DNA from: Enterobacillus tribolii
GTDB lineage: Bacteria; Pseudomonadota; Gammaproteobacteria; Enterobacterales; Enterobacteriaceae
DNA: 64,000 bases
Reading direction: 5' to 3'
NCBI RefSeq assembly: GCF_003363015.1
Contig: NZ_QRAP01000001.1
Coordinates: 171,162-235,161 of the forward strand
Positions 33,591-42,278 of this stretch are shown piece by piece; the first letter of the stretch is position 1; every line of letters begins with the position of its first letter. The notes beneath the pieces were generated by a model. It worked only from the letters and a program-made list of their open reading frames with translations, did no database searches and was not told the DNA's origin. The position numbers were made by a program, and so were the translations under genes.

Positions 33591-36125
33591 GGTAGCGCGA
33601 TAAAGCGGCTGGCCTGCCGTTTTATCGCTAACCTCGTAGGGCAATGCACAGCGTACCACTGCGCCGCGGGTATACAACACGCCTTTAAGTCCTTTAGCCC
33701 TGGCATAAATCATTCCGCCCTGAGAGACCATTCCCACGCTGTTTCCTGCGTCGTCGTAAACGTCTTCGCCCAGCGCCAGCGGATACAGGTTCTGATCGAA
33801 ACTGAGCAGTAACGGATAACCCTCCGTCGTTTTCACTTTTACTTTCACCATCGCGCCGGCGTAAGGGGCGATGCGGCTGGACTGACTCTCCAGCTCAATG
33901 TTGTTGTTGCTGATACCCTGCGGGTCCAGCACGACTTCGTTGAAGCGGTAGGGCGTCAGCGACGGCATCAGCGCATAACCGTTGCTGCCGATACGCGCGC
34001 CCTGTGCGTTCTTGATCACAGCGCCTTCCGCGCCTTTGGCTTCGACCAGGGCGAAGGAGTCGCTGAGGTATGGCCCCAGCGAAAGGCCGCCGCCGTGCAG
34101 GACCGCCGCGCCGCGCGCGCTCAGGCCGCCCTGGGTGTAGTTACGGCCGGTGGCCGCCGTGGCGCCCATCGTGACATTGGCGAAGCGCTTTTGCAGCGAG
34201 CCGCTGAGGCTGCCTTCGCCGCTGCTGTATTGCTGATCGTCATAGGCGGCGGTGATGCCGTAGCTGAGTGAGTTTTCCGCCCCCGCAGAGCCGCTGAGGC
34301 TGGACTGAAGCTGATAGCCTTTGCTGTTGCCGGATTGGCGGCTGTAAGACGTTGACCACGAGTTCGAACCGCCGAGTGGCATGGAAAAGGAAAACATGAT
34401 GACGTTTTCCGTACTGCCGTTGTAGCTTTGCGCCGTGTTGGCGTCGTTTTGGGTACCGTAGTAGGTCCGCCCGGTTTTCTGACGCGAATAAGACAGGCTG
34501 TAAGACACGTTGTTCAACGAGAAGTTATAGCCGGTCTGCAGCTGTGTGTCGTTGCTGCGCCCGCCGCGATAGTTGCTGGTGGAGCCGGAAAAGTAGATAT
34601 GGCCGTATTGATCCAGCGACTGACTGACGGTGGCGGTGAACTGATTTTTTTGCTGATAAGAGCTGGAAACCCAGTTACTGCCCTTAGACTGCGCGGCGCG
34701 CAGGCCCAGTACGTCGCTCAGATCGTAAAAGCCCTTGGTAGAATAACGGAAGGCGGCCAGGGCGATGTTGGTGTTGGTTGGCGTAAAGGTTTTGCTGTAG
34801 TTCAGCGAGAAACGCCAGCCGTTCTGCGTGCCTTTATCCGGCACCTCGGCATTGGAGTAGATGGCGTTCACACCGTAAGCGCCGGTGGTGTTGGTGAACA
34901 CGGTGCCCAGCAGGGCTGCGCGGTATCCTTCTGCGCCGCGCACGCCGGTGGACAGCGTCAGGTTATTGGAAATACCAAAACGCCCGACGATATCCGCGAC
35001 GAAATCATTGCTGTTGCTGATGTTGCGCACCCGGCCCAGGGCCAGGTCATATTTGAACTGGCCGGGACGCACTGATTCCGGCACCGCGCTGAACGGCACG
35101 GTGAACGAGCTGATGCGTCCGTCTGCTTCCTGGATCTCAACATCCAGGTCCCCCTGATAGTTGGTGGGGTAGAGATCGTCAATGGCGAAATCACCCGGCG
35201 GCACGCTGGTCTGGTAGATCACGTTGCCTGACTGCTTGACCACCACTTTGGCGTTGGTGTTGGCGATGCCGCGGATCGTCGGCGCGTAGCCGCGCTGGGA
35301 ATCCGGCAGCATGCGATCGTCAGACGCCAGCTTCGCGCCGCGCATCCCCAGACTGCCGAACTGGCTGCCCGAGGTGTAAACATCGCCCAGGGTCATCTGG
35401 CTTTGCAGGCCCAGCAGCGGGCGCTGCAGATAAGTATTCAGTGACTTAAACTTGTTGGTGCGTGAACCGCTGCCTTGATAGCTGGTGAAGTTGGACTGCT
35501 GGCGCAACTGCCACAGCCCGAGGTTGAAGCCGCTGTTCAGGCCGACGTAGCCGGAATCTGAGGTTTGTCCGCTGGACCGGCTGCGGTAATAGTTGGCGTC
35601 GTAGTTGAGGAACAGCATGCTGTTACCCGCATCCAGGCTTGATGCCGGCACGGCGCCCCGCGGGGTACGGCGCATTTTGGCCTGGGGAACAAACAGGTTG
35701 AGGCGCAGCTCGTTCTCTTTGAAATCCGTGGTGGCCCCTGTTACCAGATCGGGTAACGAGCAGGAGGGGATATTGCTGATTTCGCTGGTCAGGACGCCGG
35801 CGTCGGCCAGGTATTGTTTATCCAGGCAGGGGGAGAGTCCGTTTTGACGGGCATCCGCTTTGAATTCCACGATACGGTTGGAGACAAACTCCCCGTTCAG
35901 GTAAATGTCTACCTGATACTCGCCGGGGGCGACATTAGCAGTGGACTTCAGCAGGTTGAGGTTTTCTACATTACCGCCGCCGACCAGCATATTCTGGTCG
36001 AAATAGAATTCACCGTCCTGAACCTCGGTCGTTTCAGGCACAGCGGTTTCCGCTGCGGCGGCGCTGGCGGAGGTTAGCAACAGCAGCGCGAAAAGGTATT
36101 CATATGTGAGGAATTTATTCAACAT
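33570..36125 (-). CDS. Fimbrial outer-membrane usher
   Basis: This 851-residue protein has a signal peptide (to about AAAA) and an N-terminal periplasmic domain (FYFDQNMLVGGG), then the 24-strand beta-barrel with its plug. Conserved blocks include LRLNLFVPQAKM, YAPTIRGIAN, PPGDFAIDDLYPT and EADGRISSFTVPF. The C-terminal domains end in the conserved cysteine text. It secretes and assembles the pilus. The start at ATG 36125 begins a good signal peptide; a TTG at 36158 is less likely. Confidence 0.93.
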   Translation of the reverse strand: MLNKFLTYEYLFALLLLTSASAAAAETAVPETTEVQDGEFYFDQNMLVGGGNVENLNLLKSTANVAPGEYQVDIYLNGEFVSNRIVEFKADARQNGLSPCLDKQYLADAGVLTSEISNIPSCSLPDLVTGATTDFKENELRLNLFVPQAKMRRTPRGAVPASSLDAGNSMLFLNYDANYYRSRSSGQTSDSGYVGLNSGFNLGLWQLRQQSNFTSYQGSGSRTNKFKSLNTYLQRPLLGLQSQMTLGDVYTSGSQFGSLGMRGAKLASDDRMLPDSQRGYAPTIRGIANTNAKVVVKQSGNVIYQTSVPPGDFAIDDLYPTNYQGDLDVEIQEADGRISSFTVPFSAVPESVRPGQFKYDLALGRVRNISNSNDFVADIVGRFGISNNLTLSTGVRGAEGYRAALLGTVFTNTTGAYGVNAIYSNAEVPDKGTQNGWRFSLNYSKTFTPTNTNIALAAFRYSTKGFYDLSDVLGLRAAQSKGSNWVSSSYQQKNQFTATVSQSLDQYGHIYFSGSTSNYRGGRSNDTQLQTGYNFSLNNVSYSLSYSRQKTGRTYYGTQNDANTAQSYNGSTENVIMFSFSMPLGGSNSWSTSYSRQSGNSKGYQLQSSLSGSAGAENSLSYGITAAYDDQQYSSGEGSLSGSLQKRFANVTMGATAATGRNYTQGGLSARGAAVLHGGGLSLGPYLSDSFALVEAKGAEGAVIKNAQGARIGSNGYALMPSLTPYRFNEVVLDPQGISNNNIELESQSSRIAPYAGAMVKVKVKTTEGYPLLLSFDQNLYPLALGEDVYDDAGNSVGMVSQGGMIYARAKGLKGVLYTRGAVVRCALPYEVSDKTAGQPLYRATTVCKRG

Positions 36126-36174
36126 GATGCCTGAAAAGTCCTTTATCAGACGACCCAAAATCAGGTTGGGAAAA

Positions 36175-36870
36175 TTATTGTACTTTCGCGCTGGCCGTTA
36201 CCTGTCCGCCGTAGTCGTTTATATACGTGTACTCGATCGCGCATCCTGCCCGACCGGCTGTTTTACCTTTCCAGTGGACGTTATTGCTTTTGGGCGCAAT
36301 CATGTCGGCAGCAAGCGATGTTTGGCTGCCGGAACAGGTCATTTTTGCGCTGGCCACGGAAACGAAATAAGGCGATTGATTATTGATGCTGACGCCGCGC
36401 GCATCGGCGTGAAAACTCAGGCCGTTCTCCAGCACGCTTTTGCTCGGAGCGGGAAGCCCGGCAGGGCGGTAGAAGATTTTCACCCGGTTTTTCAGGATTA
36501 ATGCCATGGCGTTTTGGTTCTGCTTGACCGGCGGAACCTGCACCATATTGAAATAAAACACGGACTCCCGGTCCTGAGCCGGTGCTGAACCGCTGTAGAT
36601 CATTTTGACCGTTTGTACGCTGTTCGGTGACATTTTAAAGCTGGGCGGCAGCACGACGAAGGGCGCATTGGGATCGGTAGGTTTAGCATTAACGTTGCCG
36701 CTGTCCGTCCAGACCTGAACGATATAAGGCGTCGGATCGTTATTGGATATTTTTACCGTTTTTCCGTCTTTATTACCGGCATAAATGATACGGGTGTTTT
36801 CCAGGACGGCGCTGGCATTTACAAAGGCCGGCAGTGCAGCAATAAAGGCGAAAGTAATGATTTTTTTCAT
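36175..36870 (-). CDS. Fimbrial chaperone (first, pilin-proximal)
   Basis: This 231-residue PapD-like chaperone begins with a signal peptide (ending VNASA). Its Ig-fold blocks are VKISNNDPTPYIVQVWTDSG, FYFNMVQVPPV and LILKNRVKIFYRPAGL, with the Arg and Lys that anchor the subunit C-terminus. It lies between pilin and usher. The ATG at 36870 is used; the upstream in-frame TTG is not convincing. A Cys pair near the end (MTCSG, AGCAI) is unusual but seen in some relatives. Confidence 0.92.
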   Translation of the reverse strand: MKKIITFAFIAALPAFVNASAVLENTRIIYAGNKDGKTVKISNNDPTPYIVQVWTDSGNVNAKPTDPNAPFVVLPPSFKMSPNSVQTVKMIYSGSAPAQDRESVFYFNMVQVPPVKQNQNAMALILKNRVKIFYRPAGLPAPSKSVLENGLSFHADARGVSINNQSPYFVSVASAKMTCSGSQTSLAADMIAPKSNNVHWKGKTAGRAGCAIEYTYINDYGGQVTASAKVQ

Positions 36871-37006
36871 TGTAATAACCCGGTGCAAATAATAAGGAGG
36901 CGTCGCAAAAATAGCTGCTTAATTAAGAGAGATGTCTATTATTAATGATTATTAAAAGTCTGCTCTGAAAGAAGCGGTGCCCCCGAAAGGACACCGGCGC
37001 TCACAA

Positions 37007-37534
37007 TTACTTGTAAGATACAGCGTATTGTACGCTGCCCAGCACGCTACCGGCTTTGGCGGCGCCTTCAGCGTAGTATTGAACGCCGAAGTCATAGGAA
37101 GCGGTTTCAGCGTCTTTCTTGATGACCAGGCCCGGAGCCCCGGTGGTGCCGGTTACGTCCAGAGCGGTAGTCGGAGCCGCCGGATCAACCAGTTGCAGCG
37201 TAACGTTCTCTGCGTCACCGGTGTTGCCGATACGGCCATCAGCGGTCAGGTTGTTGGCAACGAATACGGTGTCTACGTTCTGGTCACCCGTGGCGGATGC
37301 GGTGCAACCGGTCAGGGAGATGGTGAACGGGGTCAGACCGGCAACCTTGGCTGATGCGTCCAGTGCGCTGGCCGGAACGGTCGGCAGCAGAATAGTCGGG
37401 TTAGCTTCCATGCCGTTAATAGCAACGGAACACGTTTGATCGGTAACTTCGCCCTGGAATTGAATGGTATTTTCACTGGCGGCAAAACCGGTGATGGGCA
37501 GGCAGACCAGCGTTGCTAAAAGAATCTTTTTCAT
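37007..37534 (-). CDS. Major fimbrial subunit (pilin)
   Basis: This 175-residue pilin has a signal peptide ending ITGFAAS, the mature N-terminal strand ENTIQFQGEVTDQTCSVAIN, a second disulfide Cys in SLTGCTAS, and the C-terminal strand GSVQYAVSYK. It is the first gene of the operon and should be its most abundant product. Transcription would start in the long AT-rich gap upstream. Confidence 0.92.
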   Translation of the reverse strand: MKKILLATLVCLPITGFAASENTIQFQGEVTDQTCSVAINGMEANPTILLPTVPASALDASAKVAGLTPFTISLTGCTASATGDQNVDTVFVANNLTADGRIGNTGDAENVTLQLVDPAAPTTALDVTGTTGAPGLVIKKDAETASYDFGVQYYAEGAAKAGSVLGSVQYAVSYK

Positions 37535-38312
37535 TTGTATTTTCCTGATTAATCCATATTGAGTAAATGTGCAATCCTGCTATATTTCTGCAGCGGCAGG
37601 CCACTGACAGCTCAGAAATATTTGGCGATATCTTTTAAAACTGTAAAATGATTCATGGTTTGCTTATTTGAAACCTGAATAACAGCAACAATGAATATTT
37701 TCCCGATCAACCTCCGTTTATCTTATTTCCCTGTGTATAGCGTGGCCCCCCAGCATACCAGGAGACAATAACTAAATAGGTATGGATCAGACTACTGAAT
37801 TAGGGAGTGGCTGCAGTATAAATAGTACAAATAAAGCCGACTATTATCATGGTAGGCATTTCCCTATGTGCAAAAAATATCCGTTAGATTTCAATGAGAA
37901 TCATCTTATATTGGATTAATCTTACATTCAAGGGGGAGGGCGGTTAATGCTGAAATTCATTAGATTTTTCTTACAGAAGTGATGCTCTTGGGGTTTAAGT
38001 CTAAAAAGATATAAAAAATTACCAAATGCTGGTGTTTTATTCTGACTTGTCGCAAAAAATATTACTAATATTTTAAAAAGCGCCATAGAGAAAAATAACA
38101 ATAAAAATCATATAGTTGCGATGCGGTTTCGAATGATAATCTTACGTTTGATAAAAAATGCGATATATCGTGGAGGTCGGTTTTATCCTGGTTTAGGAAT
38201 TAACTTATGAGTGGGTGATAGAAAAATCTTAACGACATGAGAGAGTTTGATTACGCTTATGTGAAAGAGGCGTCATGCCAGTGAAATACCGCTGTTTCTG
38301 GGCTATGAGGAA
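37535..38312. other. AT-rich intergenic region upstream of the pilin operon
   Basis: About 780 bp carry no gene I can support on either strand. The base composition is far more AT-rich than the genes around it. I looked for fim-switch-like inverted repeats and for tRNA genes and saw none. It probably holds the fimbrial promoter and binding sites for nucleoid proteins such as H-NS; that is inference from composition. Confidence 0.5.
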
Positions 38313-38340
38313 CTAAATTGGTAAGGATGGCGAATAGGAA

Positions 38341-38367
38341 TAAAGCACGTAACCGTACCGTGCTTTA
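38341..38367 (-). terminator. Hairpin after chaA
   Basis: Arms TAAAGCACG (38341-38349) and CGTGCTTTA (38359-38367) pair across a 9-nt loop, 17 bp beyond the chaA stop. No long T-run follows, so strength is uncertain. Confidence 0.55.
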
Positions 38368-38383
38368 TCCTGTTTCGTCAGCG

Positions 38384-39493
38384 TCAGAGCATAATCGTCA
38401 TCAGATAGGCGACGAACAATGCCAGATGCGCTGCGCCATTGAGCACGTTGGTTCTTCCGGTACTGAAAGAAACCTGGCAAAGCATCAGGGAAGCCAGCAT
38501 CACGACCATCTGTGGCGTGTCCAGGGCGAAAACCAGCGTTTGCCCTGTCAGGGTAGCGATAAGCGTTACCGCGGGTACCGTCAGGGAAATCGTGGCCAAT
38601 ACCGAGCCGAAGAACAGGTTCATGGCGCGTTGTACCTGATTCGCCAGCACGGCCTTCATCGCGCCCAGCCCTTCCGGTGACAAAATAAGCAGCGCAACCA
38701 GGAAACCGGTAAACTGCGCCGGCGCGTTCAGCGTCGTGAGCAGGCTTTCCAGCGGGTTGGCGTTCAGCTTGGTGACGGCGATAACGGCGATCAGGTGTAC
38801 GATCAACCAAATTGTATGCCAGGCGCTGCTGTGCGCCGACGGTTTACCGTGGTGAGGATCGTTCGGGTCGTCGCCGTCATCTTCATGTTCGTAAACAAAC
38901 AGGCTCTGATGCGTTTTCGTCTGAATCAGCAGGAATACGCCGTACATAGCCGCGGAAATCGCGGCAACGACCAGCGCCTGAGCGATGGTGAAGTTTCCGC
39001 CCGGCAGGCTGAACGGGAACACCAGCACGATAATGGCCAGCGGGATCAGGGTAATCAGATACTGCTTGATACCGGCAAGATTAACGAACTGCGTGGCGAA
39101 CTTGCGGCCGCCCAGCAGCAGGGCAAAACCAACCAGGCCGCCGGTGACGATCATAATGATGGAGTACAGCGTGTCGCGCATCAGCGCGGGCGCGGCGTCG
39201 CCGGTTGCCATCAGTGCGGAAATCAGGCTGACTTCCAAAATCACGACGGAAAGGCTGAGGATCAGCGAACCGTATGGCTCGCCCAGGCGGTGGGCCAGTA
39301 CGTCTGCGTGACGCACAACGCTGAAGGCGCTGCTCAGGATGGCGACCAGCGCCAGGATGTTAATCCCCGCAATTGCCGCAAAGTTGGTGACGTTTCCCCA
39401 AAGCGCCAGGATAACTAAAGCGATGATGGGCAAGGCCAGCGTGTATTCCGTATGCCGGGTCTTGCCTTGGCACGCTTCGGTGTGAGACTTCAT
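38384..39493 (-). CDS. chaA: ChaA cation/proton antiporter
   Basis: This 369-residue inner-membrane protein of the CaCA superfamily exchanges Ca2+, Na+ or K+ for protons and helps in alkaline and salt stress. It has two repeat halves, each with an alpha motif (GEPYGSLILSLSVVILEVSL and LLILSPEGLGAMKAV), parted by an acidic His-rich cytoplasmic loop (EHEDDGDDPNDPHHGKP). ATG 39493 matches the E. coli length, with AGGAGAG upstream. Confidence 0.95.
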   Translation of the reverse strand: MKSHTEACQGKTRHTEYTLALPIIALVILALWGNVTNFAAIAGINILALVAILSSAFSVVRHADVLAHRLGEPYGSLILSLSVVILEVSLISALMATGDAAPALMRDTLYSIIMIVTGGLVGFALLLGGRKFATQFVNLAGIKQYLITLIPLAIIVLVFPFSLPGGNFTIAQALVVAAISAAMYGVFLLIQTKTHQSLFVYEHEDDGDDPNDPHHGKPSAHSSAWHTIWLIVHLIAVIAVTKLNANPLESLLTTLNAPAQFTGFLVALLILSPEGLGAMKAVLANQVQRAMNLFFGSVLATISLTVPAVTLIATLTGQTLVFALDTPQMVVMLASLMLCQVSFSTGRTNVLNGAAHLALFVAYLMTIML

Positions 39494-39754
39494 GGTGGGG
39501 CTCTCCTTTTTATCTGCGAATAATTTTATAAGCAGGCGATCAATCGTAAAAGACAATCGATAGGTCGAAAAAAGTATGTTTATCCTATCAAAAAAGCAAT
39601 TATCAAAATAATTTTTTACGCATTTTTACGAAGTTAGCAGATGTGCATCACGGTTAATGAGTGTGAATAATGATAGCTGAAGTCGGAGAATTCTGTCGGT
39701 GTGGCGTCTTTACCGCTATCATGACCGGTGTTGCGAAATAAAGAGGGGTCAACG

Positions 39755-40324
39755 ATGACGGAAGCCGGTCAGTGGATCGCCGATTACGGTTATATTGCGG
39801 TGGTCGTGGGCAGTATTCTGGAAGGTGAAACCATCGCGTTTCTGGCGGGCGCCGCGGCGCATAAGCATATCCTGTCTTATCCGCTGGTGCTGCTGTTAAC
39901 GATGGCCGGCGCCTGTATCGGTGATATGGGGCTGTATTTTATCGGCCGCCGTTTCGGCTCGCGCATTCTGCAACGCTTCCGGCGCCAACAGGCGCGTATC
40001 GCACAGTTCCGGCAAAAGGTCCATGCGCATGAAACGTTGCTGATCCTCGGTATGCGCTTCGCCTATGGTTTTCGTACCATCGGCCCCATCGTCATCGGCT
40101 CCGCCGGCGTGCGTCCGGGCAAATTTATTCTGCTCAACCTGATTGGCGCGGTGGTGTGGGCATTTTGCATCGTCACGCTGGGCTACGGCGCCACTGAACT
40201 GCTGCATCGCCTGTTTGCCGATCAACATCAGCGCCGCATCGCTTTTCTGATTCTGGCAATCTGCCTGCTTCTGCTGTTAATTGGCGTGAAATTGTTCAAA
40301 CAGCGCCATAAACACGACGCCTGA
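39755..40324 (+). CDS. DedA-family membrane protein
   Basis: This 189-residue protein has four to five hydrophobic segments and the DedA/SNARE-assoc motifs: GSILEGETIAFLAG (acidic re-entrant loop), GDMGLYFIGRRFG and the Arg-bearing RFAYGFRTIGPIVIG. DedA proteins are thought to act as lipid flippases (undecaprenyl phosphate or phospholipid) driven by proton motive force. The start at 39755 follows AGAGGGG. It is transcribed away from chaA. Confidence 0.9.
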   Translation: MTEAGQWIADYGYIAVVVGSILEGETIAFLAGAAAHKHILSYPLVLLLTMAGACIGDMGLYFIGRRFGSRILQRFRRQQARIAQFRQKVHAHETLLILGMRFAYGFRTIGPIVIGSAGVRPGKFILLNLIGAVVWAFCIVTLGYGATELLHRLFADQHQRRIAFLILAICLLLLLIGVKLFKQRHKHDA

Positions 40325-40514
40325 CGGTCTGCACCCACCGCTTATTTTTAACGTTGCCCGTATACAGTAAGTTGCATATTAAATGCTTATTATATGGCTT
40401 ATACATTGATTTTGAAATGCATGTTTAAGGCGGCAAGCATGGCTATTCTGGTAAAGAACAACGTTTGGTGGGGGGGAAACAGGATTGGGAACTGCGTGAG
40501 TTGCCGTACCGGGG

Positions 40515-40946
40515 CTACTCACCCAGCTTCAGTACGGTGATTAACTCTTCGCGGTTTTCCACCAGATCCGCCAGCGTGTAGTCTTCCATTGCCGTGAGAA
40601 ATGCCTCCATGCCCGCTTTCAGCGCCCGCTGCAAACGGCAGACGTGGATCAGCTTGCAGTAAGGCGCGCTGCAATCGATGCCGTCAAGATTGTTCTCCAG
40701 CTCGCGGATAACCTTACCGACGTTAACCTCCTGCGGCGCGCGTGCCAGCTCAATGCCGCCGTTCTTTCCTCGGATGGCGCGCACGTATCCCAGCGAAGCA
40801 AGCTGGCCGACCACTTTCACCATATGATTACGCGAAATATCATAATAGGTGGAGATATCGGCGACGTTGGAACGCTGCCCCGGCGGCAACAGCGCCAGAA
40901 ACATCAGGGCGCGCAGACCGAAGTCGGTATAGGTGGTTAATTTCAT
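40515..40946 (-). CDS. NsrR-like Rrf2-family Fe-S repressor
   Basis: This 143-residue protein has an N-terminal winged helix (KLTTYTDFGLRALMFLAL, then DISTYYDISRNHMVKVVGQL and RGKNGGIELARAP) and three Cys ligands spaced CX4CX5C (DCSAPYCKLIHVC), the same pattern as E. coli NsrR. NsrR senses nitric oxide through its cluster. The usual nsrR place is between purA and rnr, so this may be a moved gene or a paralogue. It is divergent from flhB, about 180 bp away. Confidence 0.85.
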   Translation of the reverse strand: MKLTTYTDFGLRALMFLALLPPGQRSNVADISTYYDISRNHMVKVVGQLASLGYVRAIRGKNGGIELARAPQEVNVGKVIRELENNLDGIDCSAPYCKLIHVCRLQRALKAGMEAFLTAMEDYTLADLVENREELITVLKLGE

Positions 40947-41126
40947 AGTTTCCCCGTGGTGACGAACTGAACGATTGTACCACAAACCGGCTTTCCGCAG
41001 CGGAGATTCCTGCGCGGCGGCCCGCCCAATGCCTGAATCAGCCCGCATTTCCCCCCTCTGTTCCCGCCATCGTTACCCGCATTCTCTGCCATGCTACTTC
41101 CACTTACCCATTACCCGATCATCCCC

Positions 41127-42278
41127 GTGGCTGAAGATAGCGATCTGGAGAAAACAGAGGCCCCCACACCCCACCGGGTGGAAAAGGCCCGCGAGAAGGG
41201 ACAGGTTCCGCGTTCGCGTGAATTAACATCTATCCTGATGCTGGCCGTCGGGACGGCCTTGCTATTGCTGGGCGGAGGAACGCTGGCGCAACAACTGGGC
41301 AGCATGGTGGCGCAGGGAATGGAGTTCGACCCTCTGATGATCAGCAACGACAAGCAGATGCTGCGCCAGTTGGGAACGTTATTGCAGCAGGCGGCCATCG
41401 CCCTGTTTCCTGTTGTGTTCGGGCTGGCGCTGGTGGGCTGGATTTCGCCGATGTTGATCGGCGGTTTCCTGTTCAGCCCACAGTCCATCAGTTTTGACCT
41501 GAAAAAGCTTAATCCGATCAGCGGATTCAAACGCATGTTCTCCGTACAGGCGCTGGCGGAACTGCTTAAAGCGGTGCTGAAGGCCGGTATGGTCGGCGGC
41601 ATCGTCGGCGGTTTTCTGTGGCACTACTGGCCGCAGTTCTTCACGCTGATGACCATGCCGCCGCTGGTCGCATTGCGCGAAGCCCTCGGCCTGATAGGGC
41701 AATGTGCGCTGCTGATCGTGCTGGGGCTGGTGCCGATGGTGGCGTTCGACGTGTTTTATCAGATCTGGAGCAACCTGAAAAAACTGCGCATGACCAAGCA
41801 GGAACTTAAGGAAGAGTTTAAAGAGCAGGAAGGCGATCCCCACGTTAAAAGCCGCATCCGTCAGCAACAGCGCGCGGCGGCGCGGCGGCGCATGATGAGC
41901 GACGTGCCGAAGGCCGATGTCATCATCACCAACCCGACGCACTATGCGGTCGCGTTGCGCTATCAGGAAGGGCGGATGAGCGCGCCCAACGTGCTGGCGA
42001 AAGGCGCGGGCGAGATCGCCCTGCGTATCCGGGAAGTCGGCAATGAACACCGCATCCCGCAGCTCGAAGCGCCGCCGCTGGCGCGGGCGCTCTACCGCCA
42101 CGCCGAGATCGGCCAGCAAATACCCTCCACGCTGTACGCCGCGGTGGCGGAAGTGCTGGCCTGGGTCTATCAACTGAAACGCTGGCGGCTCGAAGGCGGC
42201 CAGGCGCCGAAGAAACCTGAAAACCTGCCGGTGCCGGAAGCACTGGACTTTGCCGGAGACACAACCCCAGATGCCTAA
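41127..42278 (+). CDS. flhB: FlhB, flagellar export switch protein
   Basis: This 383-residue inner-membrane protein of the flagellar type III secretion gate switches export from hook to filament substrates. It has four membrane helices, then a cytoplasmic domain with the self-cleavage site Asn269-Pro-Thr-His in IITNPTHYAVALRYQ. I chose GTG 41127 since the coding similarity begins at AEDSDLEKTEAPTPHR. An ATG at 41091 would add 12 unusual residues. Neither has a clear Shine-Dalgarno. It overlaps flhA. Confidence 0.94.
   Translation: MAEDSDLEKTEAPTPHRVEKAREKGQVPRSRELTSILMLAVGTALLLLGGGTLAQQLGSMVAQGMEFDPLMISNDKQMLRQLGTLLQQAAIALFPVVFGLALVGWISPMLIGGFLFSPQSISFDLKKLNPISGFKRMFSVQALAELLKAVLKAGMVGGIVGGFLWHYWPQFFTLMTMPPLVALREALGLIGQCALLIVLGLVPMVAFDVFYQIWSNLKKLRMTKQELKEEFKEQEGDPHVKSRIRQQQRAAARRRMMSDVPKADVIITNPTHYAVALRYQEGRMSAPNVLAKGAGEIALRIREVGNEHRIPQLEAPPLARALYRHAEIGQQIPSTLYAAVAEVLAWVYQLKRWRLEGGQAPKKPENLPVPEALDFAGDTTPDA

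Noticed and set aside
37535..38312. Possible fim-type invertible switch before the pilin
   Set aside because: I looked for paired inverted repeats and a nearby recombinase gene and found neither.
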